Shown: positions 10,522 to 18,540 of the stretch, one piece after another
Position numbering within the stretch: position 1 is the stretch's first letter
Layout of the letters: each line of letters opens with the position of its first letter
Source of the DNA: Allofrancisella inopinata
GTDB taxonomy: Bacteria > Pseudomonadota > Gammaproteobacteria > Francisellales > Francisellaceae
DNA length: 64,000 bases
Assembly (NCBI RefSeq): GCF_012222965.1
Contig: NZ_CP038241.1
Span: 868,001-932,000 of the forward strand
Reading direction: 5' to 3'
Made by a program: the position numbers and the translations under genes
Notes under the pieces: generated by a model
Seen by the model: only the letters and a program-made list of their open reading frames with translations
Told to the model about the DNA's origin: nothing
The model's database searches: none

Positions 10522-10601
10522 TATAAATAAATTGGCTATAGCTATATAAATTTTTTGCTCTTATAATATTGTTTTAGTTTTATTAAATTAGATTCATTCA
10601 C

Positions 10602-11783
10602 ATGAAAAAAAATACTAAATGGATTCTTGCTATTTTATGCTTAGGGTATTTTATAGATTTTTATGATTTAACTGTAATGAGCGTTTCTTATGTAGATTTG
10701 TTCAAAGAGCAGTTTGGTATTTTAAATTCAACATCTATACAGCAGATGTATTATCTAACCAATAATGTGCAAATGGCCGGTATATTAATAGGGGCAATAT
10801 TATTTGGTATATTAGCAGATAGATTTGGCAGGATTACAGTAATTAAATATAGTATACTGCTTTATTCTGTTACTACTATATTGTCGATATTTGTTAGTAG
10901 TATCTATGTTTTTTTATCCTTAAGATTTTTGGCTTACTTAGGATTAGCTAGTGAGTTTGCTGTATCTACAGTACTTATAGTTGAATTTTTCCCACCTAAA
11001 TTAGCTGCTTGGGGAATGAGTCTCTTGTATATACTAGGAGTTCTCGGGGGTATTGTAGCAACACTTTTTGGAGTTTTTTCTTACAAATTTATGTTTATAT
11101 TTGGAGGGGTTGCTGGTTTAGGAATATATGCTGTTAGGAAAGTATTAGAAGAATCTCCACATTTTATACATTTATATGCATCTGATAAATTTAAAAATGC
11201 TGGTAACATATTTTTCTTGTTCAAAAATTATAGTAAACCTTTACTGTTAAACTTTTTAATAACAATACCATATTTTTTCGTAATAACAGTTATGTTTGCT
11301 TTAGTAAGGTTTATCTCTTCTGAGATTGATTTTGCTACCTTAGTAAAAGTATTTTTATTTGGCTTTTTTACAGGGAATATTATAAGTTGTATTTTAAGCG
11401 GTATTTACAACCAGTTTTTTAAAACTCCAAACTTATTTTTTATAATAAACATAATTATTTTTTTACTAAGCATATTTATATATAGTTATATATCTTCAGC
11501 TACAATATTTTTCTATGGAGTAGTTATAGGCTTAATAGGAGGTGGTTATAATATAATGTGGGCCCAATACGCTGCTGGAGAATTTCCCACAGAAGTCAGA
11601 TCTCTCTCTTGTAACATGATTTTTGCATTGGGTCGGACTAGTAGTATCTTTTTTGGTATGGTATTTGCATGTTGGATCACAGATGAAAATACTTTTAGAA
11701 GTAATATAAATGCTATGGCGGTAGCTATAGCGTTTATGGTGTTATTGATAATATTTATTTATAAGAGAAAACGCATTCTATAA
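10602..11783 (+). CDS. MFS transporter
   Basis: A 393-residue, 12-helix major facilitator protein. The helix 2-3 loop reads GILADRFGRITVIKY, the classical MFS signature G-x-x-x-D-R-x-G-R. A counterpart after helix 8 is weak. LGYFIDFYDLTVMSVSY in helix 1 with charged Asp residues resembles metabolite:H+ symporters and the Francisella Fpt-type MFS members, which have this length. The substrate is unknown. The gene is preceded by a repeat-containing gap and is probably monocistronic. Confidence 0.75.
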   Translation: MKKNTKWILAILCLGYFIDFYDLTVMSVSYVDLFKEQFGILNSTSIQQMYYLTNNVQMAGILIGAILFGILADRFGRITVIKYSILLYSVTTILSIFVSSIYVFLSLRFLAYLGLASEFAVSTVLIVEFFPPKLAAWGMSLLYILGVLGGIVATLFGVFSYKFMFIFGGVAGLGIYAVRKVLEESPHFIHLYASDKFKNAGNIFFLFKNYSKPLLLNFLITIPYFFVITVMFALVRFISSEIDFATLVKVFLFGFFTGNIISCILSGIYNQFFKTPNLFFIINIIIFLLSIFIYSYISSATIFFYGVVIGLIGGGYNIMWAQYAAGEFPTEVRSLSCNMIFALGRTSSIFFGMVFACWITDENTFRSNINAMAVAIAFMVLLIIFIYKRKRIL

Positions 11784-11880
11784 GTAAGGAACTGTCATTA
11801 AATAAGTTACACATTCTATTTGACTGTATAGTTTATTTATTTTTAGTCTTTAAAAGAGTGTTTATTTTAGAGAGATACAA

Positions 11881-13065
11881 ATGTCTAATAAAATTTTGTT
11901 TGGGATAACTGGTAGTGTATCTGCTTTTAAAGCTATTAATCTTATACGTTTATTTATAAAAAGTGGTTACGAATGTAAGAGTATTATCACAAAAGGTGGT
12001 TTAGAATTTATTAAACCAGAGCTTTTAGTTGCTTTAGGTTGTCAAGTTTATACCGATTGCAATTTAGATATGTATTCGTATGAGCAAAGTATGGCTCATA
12101 TAAATTTATCACGTTGGGCTGATAAAATAATAATTGTACCTGCATCTGCTAATTCGGTAGCTAAATTCGCTGCTGGTTTTGCTAGTGACTTGTTAAGTCA
12201 GTGTATTCTTGCAAATAATGATTACTCTAAAGTTTATATAGCTCCAGCTATGAATGTAAATATGTGGCAAAACAAACTTACGCAAGAAAATGTATCGAAA
12301 TTACAAAGTTTAGGCTTTAATATAATTTCGCCAGACCAAGGAGAACAAGCTTGTGGTGATATAGGATACGGTAGGTTACATGAACCTGAACGATTATTTG
12401 AGCTACTAACAGGATCGCAAGATTTTAAAGATAAAAAAGTATTACTAACAGTTGGTGCTACAGTTGAGGATATAGATGGTGTTCGGTATTTGTCTAACTA
12501 TAGTTCTGGAAAAATGGGTTTTGAGCTAATCAAAGAACTTTTACATAGAGGAGCGCAAGTTACTGTTTTAAAAGCTAAAACAACTATAGATTTTAGTATT
12601 AGTCATACTAACTTAAAGATAGTTGAGACACTTAGTGCTGATAGTATGAATATAGCTATGTTAGAGCTAGCAAAAGACAAAGATATATTTATAGGGTGTG
12701 CAGCAGTAGCTGATTATAAAATAAAACAACAATTTGAGCATAAAATAAAAAAAAGTGATAATACTTTAACTTTAGAATTTATAAAAAACCCTGATATCTT
12801 GGCTAATTGTAAAAACCATTATCCAGGAATATTTGCAATAGGATTTGCAGCAGAGTCACAAAATATAGTAGAGTATGCTAAAGCGAAGCTAGAAAAGAAG
12901 AATTTAGATATGGTGATCGCTAATAATATCTCTGTACTAGGCCAAGATAGTAATAGTATAACTATTTTTTCTAAGATGAACGATGATAGTTTCGAATTTA
13001 GAAATAAACATAAGCAAGAAATAGCTAGAGATATTTTAAATACAATAAAGGAAATACAAAGTTAG
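11881..13065 (+). CDS. coaBC: Bifunctional phosphopantothenoylcysteine decarboxylase / synthase
   Basis: Catalyses two steps of coenzyme A synthesis: CTP-dependent ligation of cysteine to 4'-phosphopantothenate (C-terminal CoaB) and FMN-dependent decarboxylation (N-terminal CoaC). The 394 residues show GITGSVSAFKAINLIR, the catalytic His in AHINLSRWADK, PAMNVNMW, QACGDIGYGR, and in CoaB SNYSSGKMG, AAVADYK, KNPDIL and GFAAES. The last five codons and the stop (KEIQS, TAG) lie within a mobile-repeat end (13051-13094), so the present C-terminus was probably set by that sequence. Confidence 0.95.
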   Translation: MSNKILFGITGSVSAFKAINLIRLFIKSGYECKSIITKGGLEFIKPELLVALGCQVYTDCNLDMYSYEQSMAHINLSRWADKIIIVPASANSVAKFAAGFASDLLSQCILANNDYSKVYIAPAMNVNMWQNKLTQENVSKLQSLGFNIISPDQGEQACGDIGYGRLHEPERLFELLTGSQDFKDKKVLLTVGATVEDIDGVRYLSNYSSGKMGFELIKELLHRGAQVTVLKAKTTIDFSISHTNLKIVETLSADSMNIAMLELAKDKDIFIGCAAVADYKIKQQFEHKIKKSDNTLTLEFIKNPDILANCKNHYPGIFAIGFAAESQNIVEYAKAKLEKKNLDMVIANNISVLGQDSNSITIFSKMNDDSFEFRNKHKQEIARDILNTIKEIQS

Positions 13066-13094
13066 AAAGTACTAATATGTGTTGGAATTGGTAT
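13051..13094 (+). repeat. Short mobile repeat end (ATACC-ended element), copy B fragment
   Basis: These 44 bases match 17137-17180 with a single mismatch (TTGGAATTGGTAT here, TTGGTATTGGTAT there). They include the terminal inverted repeat and the coaBC stop codon. Only this end of the element is present here. Confidence 0.7.
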
Positions 13095-13103
13095 TAGACC
13101 TTT

Positions 13104-14492
13104 TTATAAGCTTTTAAATCTTCTTAGAGCCTCATCTCTAGATACTTTAAGGTCAACTATAGGCTTTGGATAAGTTTCACCTAGCGTAATTTTGGCTTCT
13201 TTTAACATAGCTTCACTAGCTTCCCATGGTTGTGCTAAATATTTATCTGGCAGATTTTTTAACTCTGGTACATATTTACGGATATAATAATGAGCTTTAA
13301 ATTTTTCTGCCTGCAAAACTGGGTTAAATATCCTAAAATAAGGAGCAGCATCAAGTCCACAGCCAGCAACCCATTGCCAATTAGCATTATTACTAGCGAA
13401 ATCTGCATCAAAAAGGGTATCAAAAAACCATTTCTCGCCTTCTTTCCAATGTATTAAGCAATTTTTAATTAAAAAACTAGCAGTTATCATACGTATACGA
13501 TTATGCATATAGCCAGTTTGCCAAAGCTCTCTCATTCCAGCATCTACTATAGGGATGCCAGTTTGCCCCTGTTGCCATTTTTTTAGTAGGTTTTGGTCAC
13601 TTTGCCACTCAAATTTATTAAATTTGGAGTTGATATTTTTATGATCTAAATCAGGGTAGTAATAAGCTTGGTAATAACAAAAGTCACGCCAGACTAGTTC
13701 TTTTATAAAATGTTCTTCATTTTTTCCTAGTGAATCTAGATTTTGTATAGCATTATAAAGCTGATTTGGTGAGATTTCACCAAAATGTAAATAGGGTGAT
13801 AAGTTTGATGTTGCATCTGTATCCATATAATCACGGGCTACTTTGTAGTCTTTAACTTTTTCATCTAAAAATTGCTCCAATATATTTATAGCCGCTTCTT
13901 CGCCTACATTCCATTGTTTAATAATCTCTTGCCAAGAGTGTCTTGGTTCTAATAGCTCAAGAGAAGCTATATCATTTGAATTGTTTAATTTCTTAAGATT
14001 GTTAAATTTTGGTTTTGCAATATTGGAGCTATATTTTCTAATTTTTATTAGCTCTTTATAAAAAGGTGTATAAACCTTATAATGCGAGTTATCTGACTTT
14101 ACACACTTCCATGGCTCTATAAGTAGACTACCGTTAAAACTTTTTACGTTTATATTTTGTTCCTGGAGAAATTGCTTAATTTGTGTATCCCTATCTATAC
14201 TATATTTGTCATAGCACCGATTCCAATAAAATTCAGTTATATTATGTTCTTTAACAAGACTTTTTACAATTTCAAGAGGATTACCTTTGTAGATATTTAG
14301 CTTGTTATAGAGAGAAGTATTTAGTTTTGTTAATGAGTGATGCAACCATAGTTTACTTGCTCCACCAATAGGATATTTTTCATCATATATGTATATAGTT
14401 ATAGTTTCATCAGCTTGGCTTGCATGATTAAGAGCTGGATTATCAGACAAACGTAAGTCTTGTCTAAACCAATGAATAGCAACTTTTTTCAT
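13104..14492 (-). CDS. phrB: Deoxyribodipyrimidine photolyase
   Basis: Light-driven repair of cyclobutane pyrimidine dimers. I place the start at 14492 (MKKVAIHWFRQDLRL) rather than the longer frame to 14543, because the cryptochrome/photolyase family begins at this point. The resulting 462 residues match class I photolyases. The N-terminal alpha/beta antenna domain is followed by the FAD domain with SNLSPYLHFGEIS, VWRDFCYYQ, TGIPIVDAGMREL, GYMHNRIRM and DADFASNNANWQWVAGCG. The start lies inside the 3' end of hemH (29-bp overlap), so the two are cotranscribed. Confidence 0.92.
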   Translation of the reverse strand: MKKVAIHWFRQDLRLSDNPALNHASQADETITIYIYDEKYPIGGASKLWLHHSLTKLNTSLYNKLNIYKGNPLEIVKSLVKEHNITEFYWNRCYDKYSIDRDTQIKQFLQEQNINVKSFNGSLLIEPWKCVKSDNSHYKVYTPFYKELIKIRKYSSNIAKPKFNNLKKLNNSNDIASLELLEPRHSWQEIIKQWNVGEEAAINILEQFLDEKVKDYKVARDYMDTDATSNLSPYLHFGEISPNQLYNAIQNLDSLGKNEEHFIKELVWRDFCYYQAYYYPDLDHKNINSKFNKFEWQSDQNLLKKWQQGQTGIPIVDAGMRELWQTGYMHNRIRMITASFLIKNCLIHWKEGEKWFFDTLFDADFASNNANWQWVAGCGLDAAPYFRIFNPVLQAEKFKAHYYIRKYVPELKNLPDKYLAQPWEASEAMLKEAKITLGETYPKPIVDLKVSRDEALRRFKSL

Positions 14493-15477
14493 AATTCTTG
14501 AGTAGTATTTTACATAGCATTTCAACATGAGCTTGAGAGTCATTTAAACATGGTATTAAAGTAAATTTTTCTCCGCCATTTTTTATAAAATTTTGCTTTT
14601 CAGTAATAGCAAGTTCTTCTAAGGTTTCTAAGCAATCAACACTAAATCCTGGAGCTATTAGAACAACTTTTTTATTTTGCTTGGCAAGTTCTTCTAGCTT
14701 TACTGTAGTATATGGCTCTAACCATTTTTTAGGCCCAAATCGAGATTGGAAAGATAGCTCAAAATCTACATTTGAATATTCAGTTGCTAAAGATTCTTTA
14801 ACTAAACGATAAGTTTTATGACAGTGGCAGTAATATGGATCCCCTTTGTTAACATACTCTTGTGGTAAACCATGAAATGAGAATAAAATTATATCTGGTA
14901 TGTAGCTTAATTCTTGCAGGTGTTGTCTAACTTGTTGATTAATAGCTTTAATATAATATTTATTATCATAATAAGGTTTTATACCTTTTATAGTTGGTTG
15001 CCAACGAAGTTTAGTTAAAAGCTTATATACCTCGTCATAGACTGTAGCTGTAGTTGTAGCAGAGTACTGCGGATATAGTGGAAATATGGATATCTCAATA
15101 GCACCTTGTTCCTGTAGGCTTTTAATCTTAGTTTTAATACTAGGATTACCGTATCTCATAGCATAATCAACAGTATAGCCTTTTAACTTTTCATTTAGTT
15201 TTTTAGCTAGGTTTTCTGTATATAGTAGTAAAGGTGACTTGTTATGTTCCTTGTTCCAAACTTGGTTATAGCTATGAACATTCTTTTTGGAGCGAATAGG
15301 TAGGATTATAAGGTTTAAAATTAACTTCCATAAAATAGGATTTGCTTCTATAACTCTCCGATCAGATAAAAATTCTCTAAGGTATTTTTTGATAGATTTT
15401 GTGTCATAATAGTCAGGAGTTCCTAGATTAATTAAGAGAATGGCTTTTTTATTGTATTTCCCATTATATTTTTGCAT
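14464..15477 (-). CDS. hemH: Ferrochelatase
   Basis: Inserts Fe2+ into protoporphyrin IX, the last step of haem synthesis; membrane-associated. The 337 residues show LLINLGTPD at the N-terminus, the catalytic His in LFSFHGLPQEY, YCHCHKTYR (possible cluster or metal Cys) and the metal-path Glu in PGFSVDCLETLEE. It is the upstream gene of an overlapping pair with phrB. Loss of ferrochelatase makes cells photosensitive in E. coli, so pairing with photolyase may reflect a shared light-damage theme; that link is inference. Confidence 0.95.
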   Translation of the reverse strand: MQKYNGKYNKKAILLINLGTPDYYDTKSIKKYLREFLSDRRVIEANPILWKLILNLIILPIRSKKNVHSYNQVWNKEHNKSPLLLYTENLAKKLNEKLKGYTVDYAMRYGNPSIKTKIKSLQEQGAIEISIFPLYPQYSATTTATVYDEVYKLLTKLRWQPTIKGIKPYYDNKYYIKAINQQVRQHLQELSYIPDIILFSFHGLPQEYVNKGDPYYCHCHKTYRLVKESLATEYSNVDFELSFQSRFGPKKWLEPYTTVKLEELAKQNKKVVLIAPGFSVDCLETLEELAITEKQNFIKNGGEKFTLIPCLNDSQAHVEMLCKILLKNYEKSCYSLV

Positions 15478-15616
15478 TTGTTTGATTAGGTATGAGTTTG
15501 CCTAGAAATTATTTTAACAAAAAATGTTTCTCTAAGAGTTAAATTTTTTTCATATAAGTAGCAAACAGGTTATAATGGAAAGTAGGCTAATAAGGTCTTT
15601 ATAGGGAGATGTAACT

Positions 15617-15868
15617 ATGAAAAAGTTAATTTTGGTTTTAATAGGACTTATAATCTCTATGGTTGGTTATTCATATGTGAGATACGCCGGACCAAACATG
15701 TATGATGGTCCAGAGGTTAAAGAAGAACGTGCTGAAGGTGCTGCATATGTGCCACCAGATAGAGAGTTTATAAACTCTAGATATGGCGAATATATAGATA
15801 ACAGAGAGACTGAATTTAGTCCATCAGATGATGCAAACAGACTTTTTTGGTCTTATAGTCAGCCATAA
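15617..15868 (+). CDS. Small membrane-anchored or exported protein, unknown
   Basis: An 83-residue protein with one N-terminal hydrophobic segment (about residues 3-20, KKLILVLIGLIISMVGYSYV) and a polar, acidic C-terminus rich in Tyr, Glu and Asp. No recognised domain. A strong ribosome site (AGGGAGATG) precedes the ATG and a TATAAT box is at 15571-15576. It is followed by a terminator-like hairpin, so it is probably a single-gene unit. It may be anchored in the inner membrane with a periplasmic tail. Confidence 0.6.
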   Translation: MKKLILVLIGLIISMVGYSYVRYAGPNMYDGPEVKEERAEGAAYVPPDREFINSRYGEYIDNRETEFSPSDDANRLFWSYSQP

Positions 15869-15901
15869 TTCTTTATAAACATTATAATTTTGTTGCAATT
15901 C

Positions 15902-15924
15902 AACTATTTTTTAAAAATAGTTTT
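15902..15924 (+). terminator. Rho-independent terminator candidate
   Basis: A 9-bp AT-rich stem (AACTATTTT at 15902-15910 with AAAATAGTT at 15914-15922) is followed by a short T run. It lies about 35 bp after the small exported protein gene and separates it from the pilin-like gene. Confidence 0.5.
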
Positions 15925-16002
15925 CACTTATCAATTTTTCCTACGTTTTTAAATAAAAAACTATTATACTAAAGTAATTTATTGCTATTTGTGATACTAC
16001 TA

Positions 16003-16368
16003 GTGAGAATACAAAAAGGCTTTTCTTTAATCGAATTAATAGTCGTGATAGCTATAATTGCTATTATTGCGGCTATAGCGGTGCCACTATATTCAAACTA
16101 TCAAGTCAAAGCAAAGCTTTCTAAAGCAGATATTGCAGCTCGAACCTATATTAATGAAATTACTCACTATACATATGAAACGGGAGTAATCCCTGTTCAA
16201 GATTCTGATCTTTGGGGATGTGTTGAGCTAAATAAAGATAACGTTACACAAGTATGTAAAGAGAGAATTGACTCGCAAAACGCGGTTATAAAAGTTTATG
16301 TTGAGCAAAGTTTAATACCTGATGTTGAAGACCCATACTATCAATATAATTTAACCTTGTCTCAGTAA
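16003..16368 (+). CDS. Type IV pilin-like protein (prepilin)
   Basis: The class IVa prepilin signature is clear: a short basic leader ending in Gly (MRIQKG), then FSLIELIVVIAIIAIIAAI with the conserved Glu5 of mature pilins. I choose the GTG at 16003, giving a 6-residue leader, over an upstream TTG at 15982 that would give an atypically long hydrophobic leader; neither has a strong ribosome site. The mature part is short (about 115 aa) and has two Cys (WGCVELN and VCKERI) that could form a disulfide. It is probably a pilin or minor pseudopilin processed by PilD. Confidence 0.75.
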   Translation: MRIQKGFSLIELIVVIAIIAIIAAIAVPLYSNYQVKAKLSKADIAARTYINEITHYTYETGVIPVQDSDLWGCVELNKDNVTQVCKERIDSQNAVIKVYVEQSLIPDVEDPYYQYNLTLSQ

Positions 16369-16394
16369 AATAAAAGCTAGAGAGGATTATACCT

Positions 16395-16976
16395 ATGAAC
16401 ATTAAAAAATTAGCAATCATTATGGGGAGCATTCTTTTAAGTATGTCATTATTGAATGCTACAATTATTGAAATAACTAAAACAGCAGGAAATATTCCAA
16501 GCAATATGGTTCCTGGGGTATCAAATAATAATGAAACAAGTGCCGGTGATACTCCTTCAAGTATAGCTGCAACTAGAGATAGTTTAATAGAATCAGGAGC
16601 CATTAAACAGACATCGATTAATGACAAATCAATGTTTAATACACAAACGAGTTATTCTGCAGCTAATGGAGCAGGGTTTGAGTGGGTTGGTACACCTGAT
16701 GAGGGTCATGTTGAAATAGCAACTCCTTCTGGAGAGGTTATCGCTTTTACTCCAGGTAGTTCAAGTTATGCATATAGCTGGGGAGATCGTTATTTTATGA
16801 AAGATTCAGAAGGTAATTCTTATGCTATGGATTTTTTTGATAGTGGTAATGTTAGTTTTTACTCCTATACTCAAGGAAAGACAATGTATGCTTCATCTTC
16901 TGATACTTTTTTAAAAGATGATTCTCCTCAGTCATTTAAAGATATGTTTGTTTCACTTGGGAAAGTTGAAGAGTAG
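16395..16976 (+). CDS. Secreted protein, unknown function
   Basis: A 193-residue protein with an N-terminal signal peptide (hydrophobic segment 6-21, MNIKKLAIIMGSILLSMSLL). The remainder is Ser/Thr/Gly-rich with aromatic residues, suggesting beta structure in the periplasm or outside the cell. It starts 26 bp after the pilin-like gene on the same strand and may be cotranscribed, which raises the possibility that it works with the pilus or its secretion. I recognise no family. Confidence 0.55.
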   Translation: MNIKKLAIIMGSILLSMSLLNATIIEITKTAGNIPSNMVPGVSNNNETSAGDTPSSIAATRDSLIESGAIKQTSINDKSMFNTQTSYSAANGAGFEWVGTPDEGHVEIATPSGEVIAFTPGSSSYAYSWGDRYFMKDSEGNSYAMDFFDSGNVSFYSYTQGKTMYASSSDTFLKDDSPQSFKDMFVSLGKVEE

Positions 16977-17016
16977 ATATTCATTTTTTAATAACAACCA
17001 TCTTTATTTAGAGCTA

Positions 17017-17180
17017 ATACCAATACCAACATAAATTGGTACATTTATCACAAAGGAGTTTATGACTAATTTAAGTTTTTGATGTGCAGGCAATAGCAGT
17101 GGCTATTGGCAAATATCAAAGGATTAAATTAGGTATGAAATACAAAGTTAGAAAGTACTAATATGTGTTGGTATTGGTAT
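17017..17180 (+). repeat. MITE-like element with 15-bp terminal inverted repeats (copy C, full length)
   Basis: A 164-bp non-coding element bounded by perfect 15-bp terminal inverted repeats, ATACCAATACCAACA at 17017-17031 and its complement at 17166-17180. Its left part is shared with 10444-10521 (opposite orientation) and its last 44 bp with 13051-13094. A hairpin GGCAATAGC...GCTATTGGC lies in the middle. It holds no transposase. If the element is trimmed to start at CCAATACC it is flanked by TA on both sides, which could be a TA target duplication. The remaining 250 bp up to prmA hold nothing I can assign. Confidence 0.75.
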
Positions 17181-17432
17181 AATATCAGTAACAGTAGCCA
17201 CACTACCATACTTACTAGTCCCTAAATAGAATTTACTTAGGTTGGCGATTATTAAGTATTTTCATTATTGATATGCTATAAAACTTTCGCTCACATATTT
17301 GCTACTTAAGGAAAAAATATTTTATGATATATTGTTTTAGAAACTTATAAAAGGTGCAGTTGTAAATTAATATATTTAGTATTAGAATATATTTAGTATT
17401 ATTTTAAAGCATGAAATTTTAAGCCTAAAAAA

Positions 17433-18287
17433 ATGCAACAGTGGCACCAATTACAATTTGAGATAAAATCTAATTTTTTTGATCTTGTTGAAGATTATCT
17501 TTTTAATAATGAGGTTGGATCTGTAACTAAGATTGATAAGCCAAATGATATTGTTAATGTTATAGTGTTATACGAAAATCATCATAATATAGATATGATA
17601 ATAGCTACTCTTGAAAAAGAGTTTGAAAACGTGTTAGAAAGTCAGATTAATTATGAAGTTATCAAAGATCAACAATGGGAAGCTGCCTGGTTATATGACT
17701 ATGAGCCAATTAGGATTGGTAAAAATATTATAGTATATCCAAACTGGCGTGAGCCGCCTAAAGACGATAAAGCTACATATATAATAGTTGATCCAAGTAT
17801 TGCTTTTGGCTGTGGTAACCATGAAACCACTAAAATGTGTCTTGAATGGTTAGAAAAGCATGTAACTAAAGATTCTCTTGTTTTAGATTATGGTTGTGGT
17901 ACAGGTATACTTACTATTGGAGCAATTAAATTAGGTGCTAGTTATGCTGAAGGTATAGATATAGATCCTAACTCTATTGAATCTTCACAGAAAAATGCTA
18001 AAGAAAACGGTGTTGTTGATAAGACACATTTTAGTGATAAGCCACCAACACAAGAATTTGATCTGATTGTAGCAAATATTTTTTCAAATATATTAATAAG
18101 TTTAGTTGAAAATATAGCTGGTAGTCTAAAACAAGGTGGAAAACTTGCTCTATCTGGAATCATAGAAAATCAAGTTGAAGAAGTCCAGGAAGTATTTGTT
18201 AAGCATGGTATAACTTTTAACTCACCTAAGCAGATGGGGCAGTGGTTTTTATTAGATGGTATAAAAGATGGGCTTAAAAATAGCTAA
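17433..18287 (+). CDS. prmA: Ribosomal protein L11 methyltransferase
   Basis: SAM-dependent methyltransferase that trimethylates ribosomal protein L11. The 284 residues comprise an N-terminal L11-binding domain and a Rossmann methyltransferase core with VLDYGCGTGILTIGAIKLGA (motif I), the acidic residue in GIDIDPNSI, and the catalytic VANIFSNIL (NPPY-like position). DPSIAFGCGNHETT precedes motif I as in other PrmA proteins. Its last codons overlap the start of a truncated dusB gene, matching the common prmA-dusB operon. Confidence 0.95.
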   Translation: MQQWHQLQFEIKSNFFDLVEDYLFNNEVGSVTKIDKPNDIVNVIVLYENHHNIDMIIATLEKEFENVLESQINYEVIKDQQWEAAWLYDYEPIRIGKNIIVYPNWREPPKDDKATYIIVDPSIAFGCGNHETTKMCLEWLEKHVTKDSLVLDYGCGTGILTIGAIKLGASYAEGIDIDPNSIESSQKNAKENGVVDKTHFSDKPPTQEFDLIVANIFSNILISLVENIAGSLKQGGKLALSGIIENQVEEVQEVFVKHGITFNSPKQMGQWFLLDGIKDGLKNS

Positions 18288-18360
18288 TATTGAAATAGAA
18301 AATAATGTTGCACTTGCACCAGTGGCAGGGTTTTGTAATAGTGTTTTTGCCAGTTTGTAA
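18268..18360 (+). pseudogene. dusB: Truncated dusB (tRNA-dihydrouridine synthase B), N-terminal 30 codons
   Basis: An ATG overlapping the prmA end opens a 30-codon frame, MGLKIANIEIENNVALAP followed by VAGFCNSVF, ending in TAA at 18358. This is the FMN-binding start of DusB-type proteins (usual form I-x-N-x-x-x-LAPMAG). Full-length DusB has about 320-340 residues, so more than 90% is missing. The next sequence is the promoter of tRNA-Val. Because prmA-dusB is a conserved pair in gammaproteobacteria, I read this as a deletion remnant rather than a separate small gene. Confidence 0.7.
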
Positions 18361-18364
18361 AACA

Positions 18365-18393
18365 TTGACATCAACAAAAAAAAGACCTATAAT
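18365..18393 (+). promoter_or_regulatory. Consensus sigma-70 promoter of tRNA-Val
   Basis: TTGACA at 18365-18370 and TATAAT at 18388-18393 are separated by exactly 17 bp: a perfect match to both hexamers and the ideal spacing. The tRNA gene begins 12 bp after the -10 box. It starts just after the dusB remnant stop. Confidence 0.85.
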
Positions 18394-18405
18394 TATGCTC
18401 GATTT

Positions 18406-18482
18406 ACTCGCATAGCTCAGTTGGTTAGAGTACTACCTTGACATGGTAGGGGTCACTGGTTCGAATCCAGTTGCGAGTACCA
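18406..18482 (+). tRNA. tRNA-Val (anticodon GAC)
   Basis: A 77-nt cloverleaf. The 7-bp acceptor stem pairs ACTCGCA with TGCGAGT, and the D arm is GCTC-AGTTGGTTA-GAGT. The anticodon stem CTACC/GGTAG encloses the loop TTGACAT (anticodon GAC), and the T arm is ACTGG-TTCGAAT-CCAGT. CCA is encoded. It reads GTC valine codons, and GTT by wobble. A consensus promoter lies upstream and a hairpin with T-rich tail downstream. Confidence 0.95.
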
Positions 18483-18495
18483 CAGACAGTGATTT

Positions 18496-18535
18496 AATTT
18501 ACTATAAATTACCTACAGTAAATTTTCTTTTATTT
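18496..18535 (+). terminator. Terminator after tRNA-Val
   Basis: An 8-bp inverted repeat (AATTTACT at 18496-18503, AGTAAATT at 18517-18524) is followed by a T-rich tail, 14 bp after the tRNA. AT-rich but well placed. Confidence 0.55.
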
Positions 18536-18540
18536 CTAGT

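Noticed and set aside
14493-14543. Longer phrB start at 14543
   Set aside because: It adds 17 residues before the conserved photolyase N-terminus and lies deeper inside hemH.
16286-16627. Minus-strand 113-codon hydrophobic frame
   Set aside because: Antisense to the pilin and secreted-protein genes, whose coding signals are much stronger.
17181-17300. Minus-strand protein-like stretch (FYLGTSKYGSVATVTDI)
   Set aside because: Only about 20 residues, no start, no recognised family; too short to call a gene remnant.
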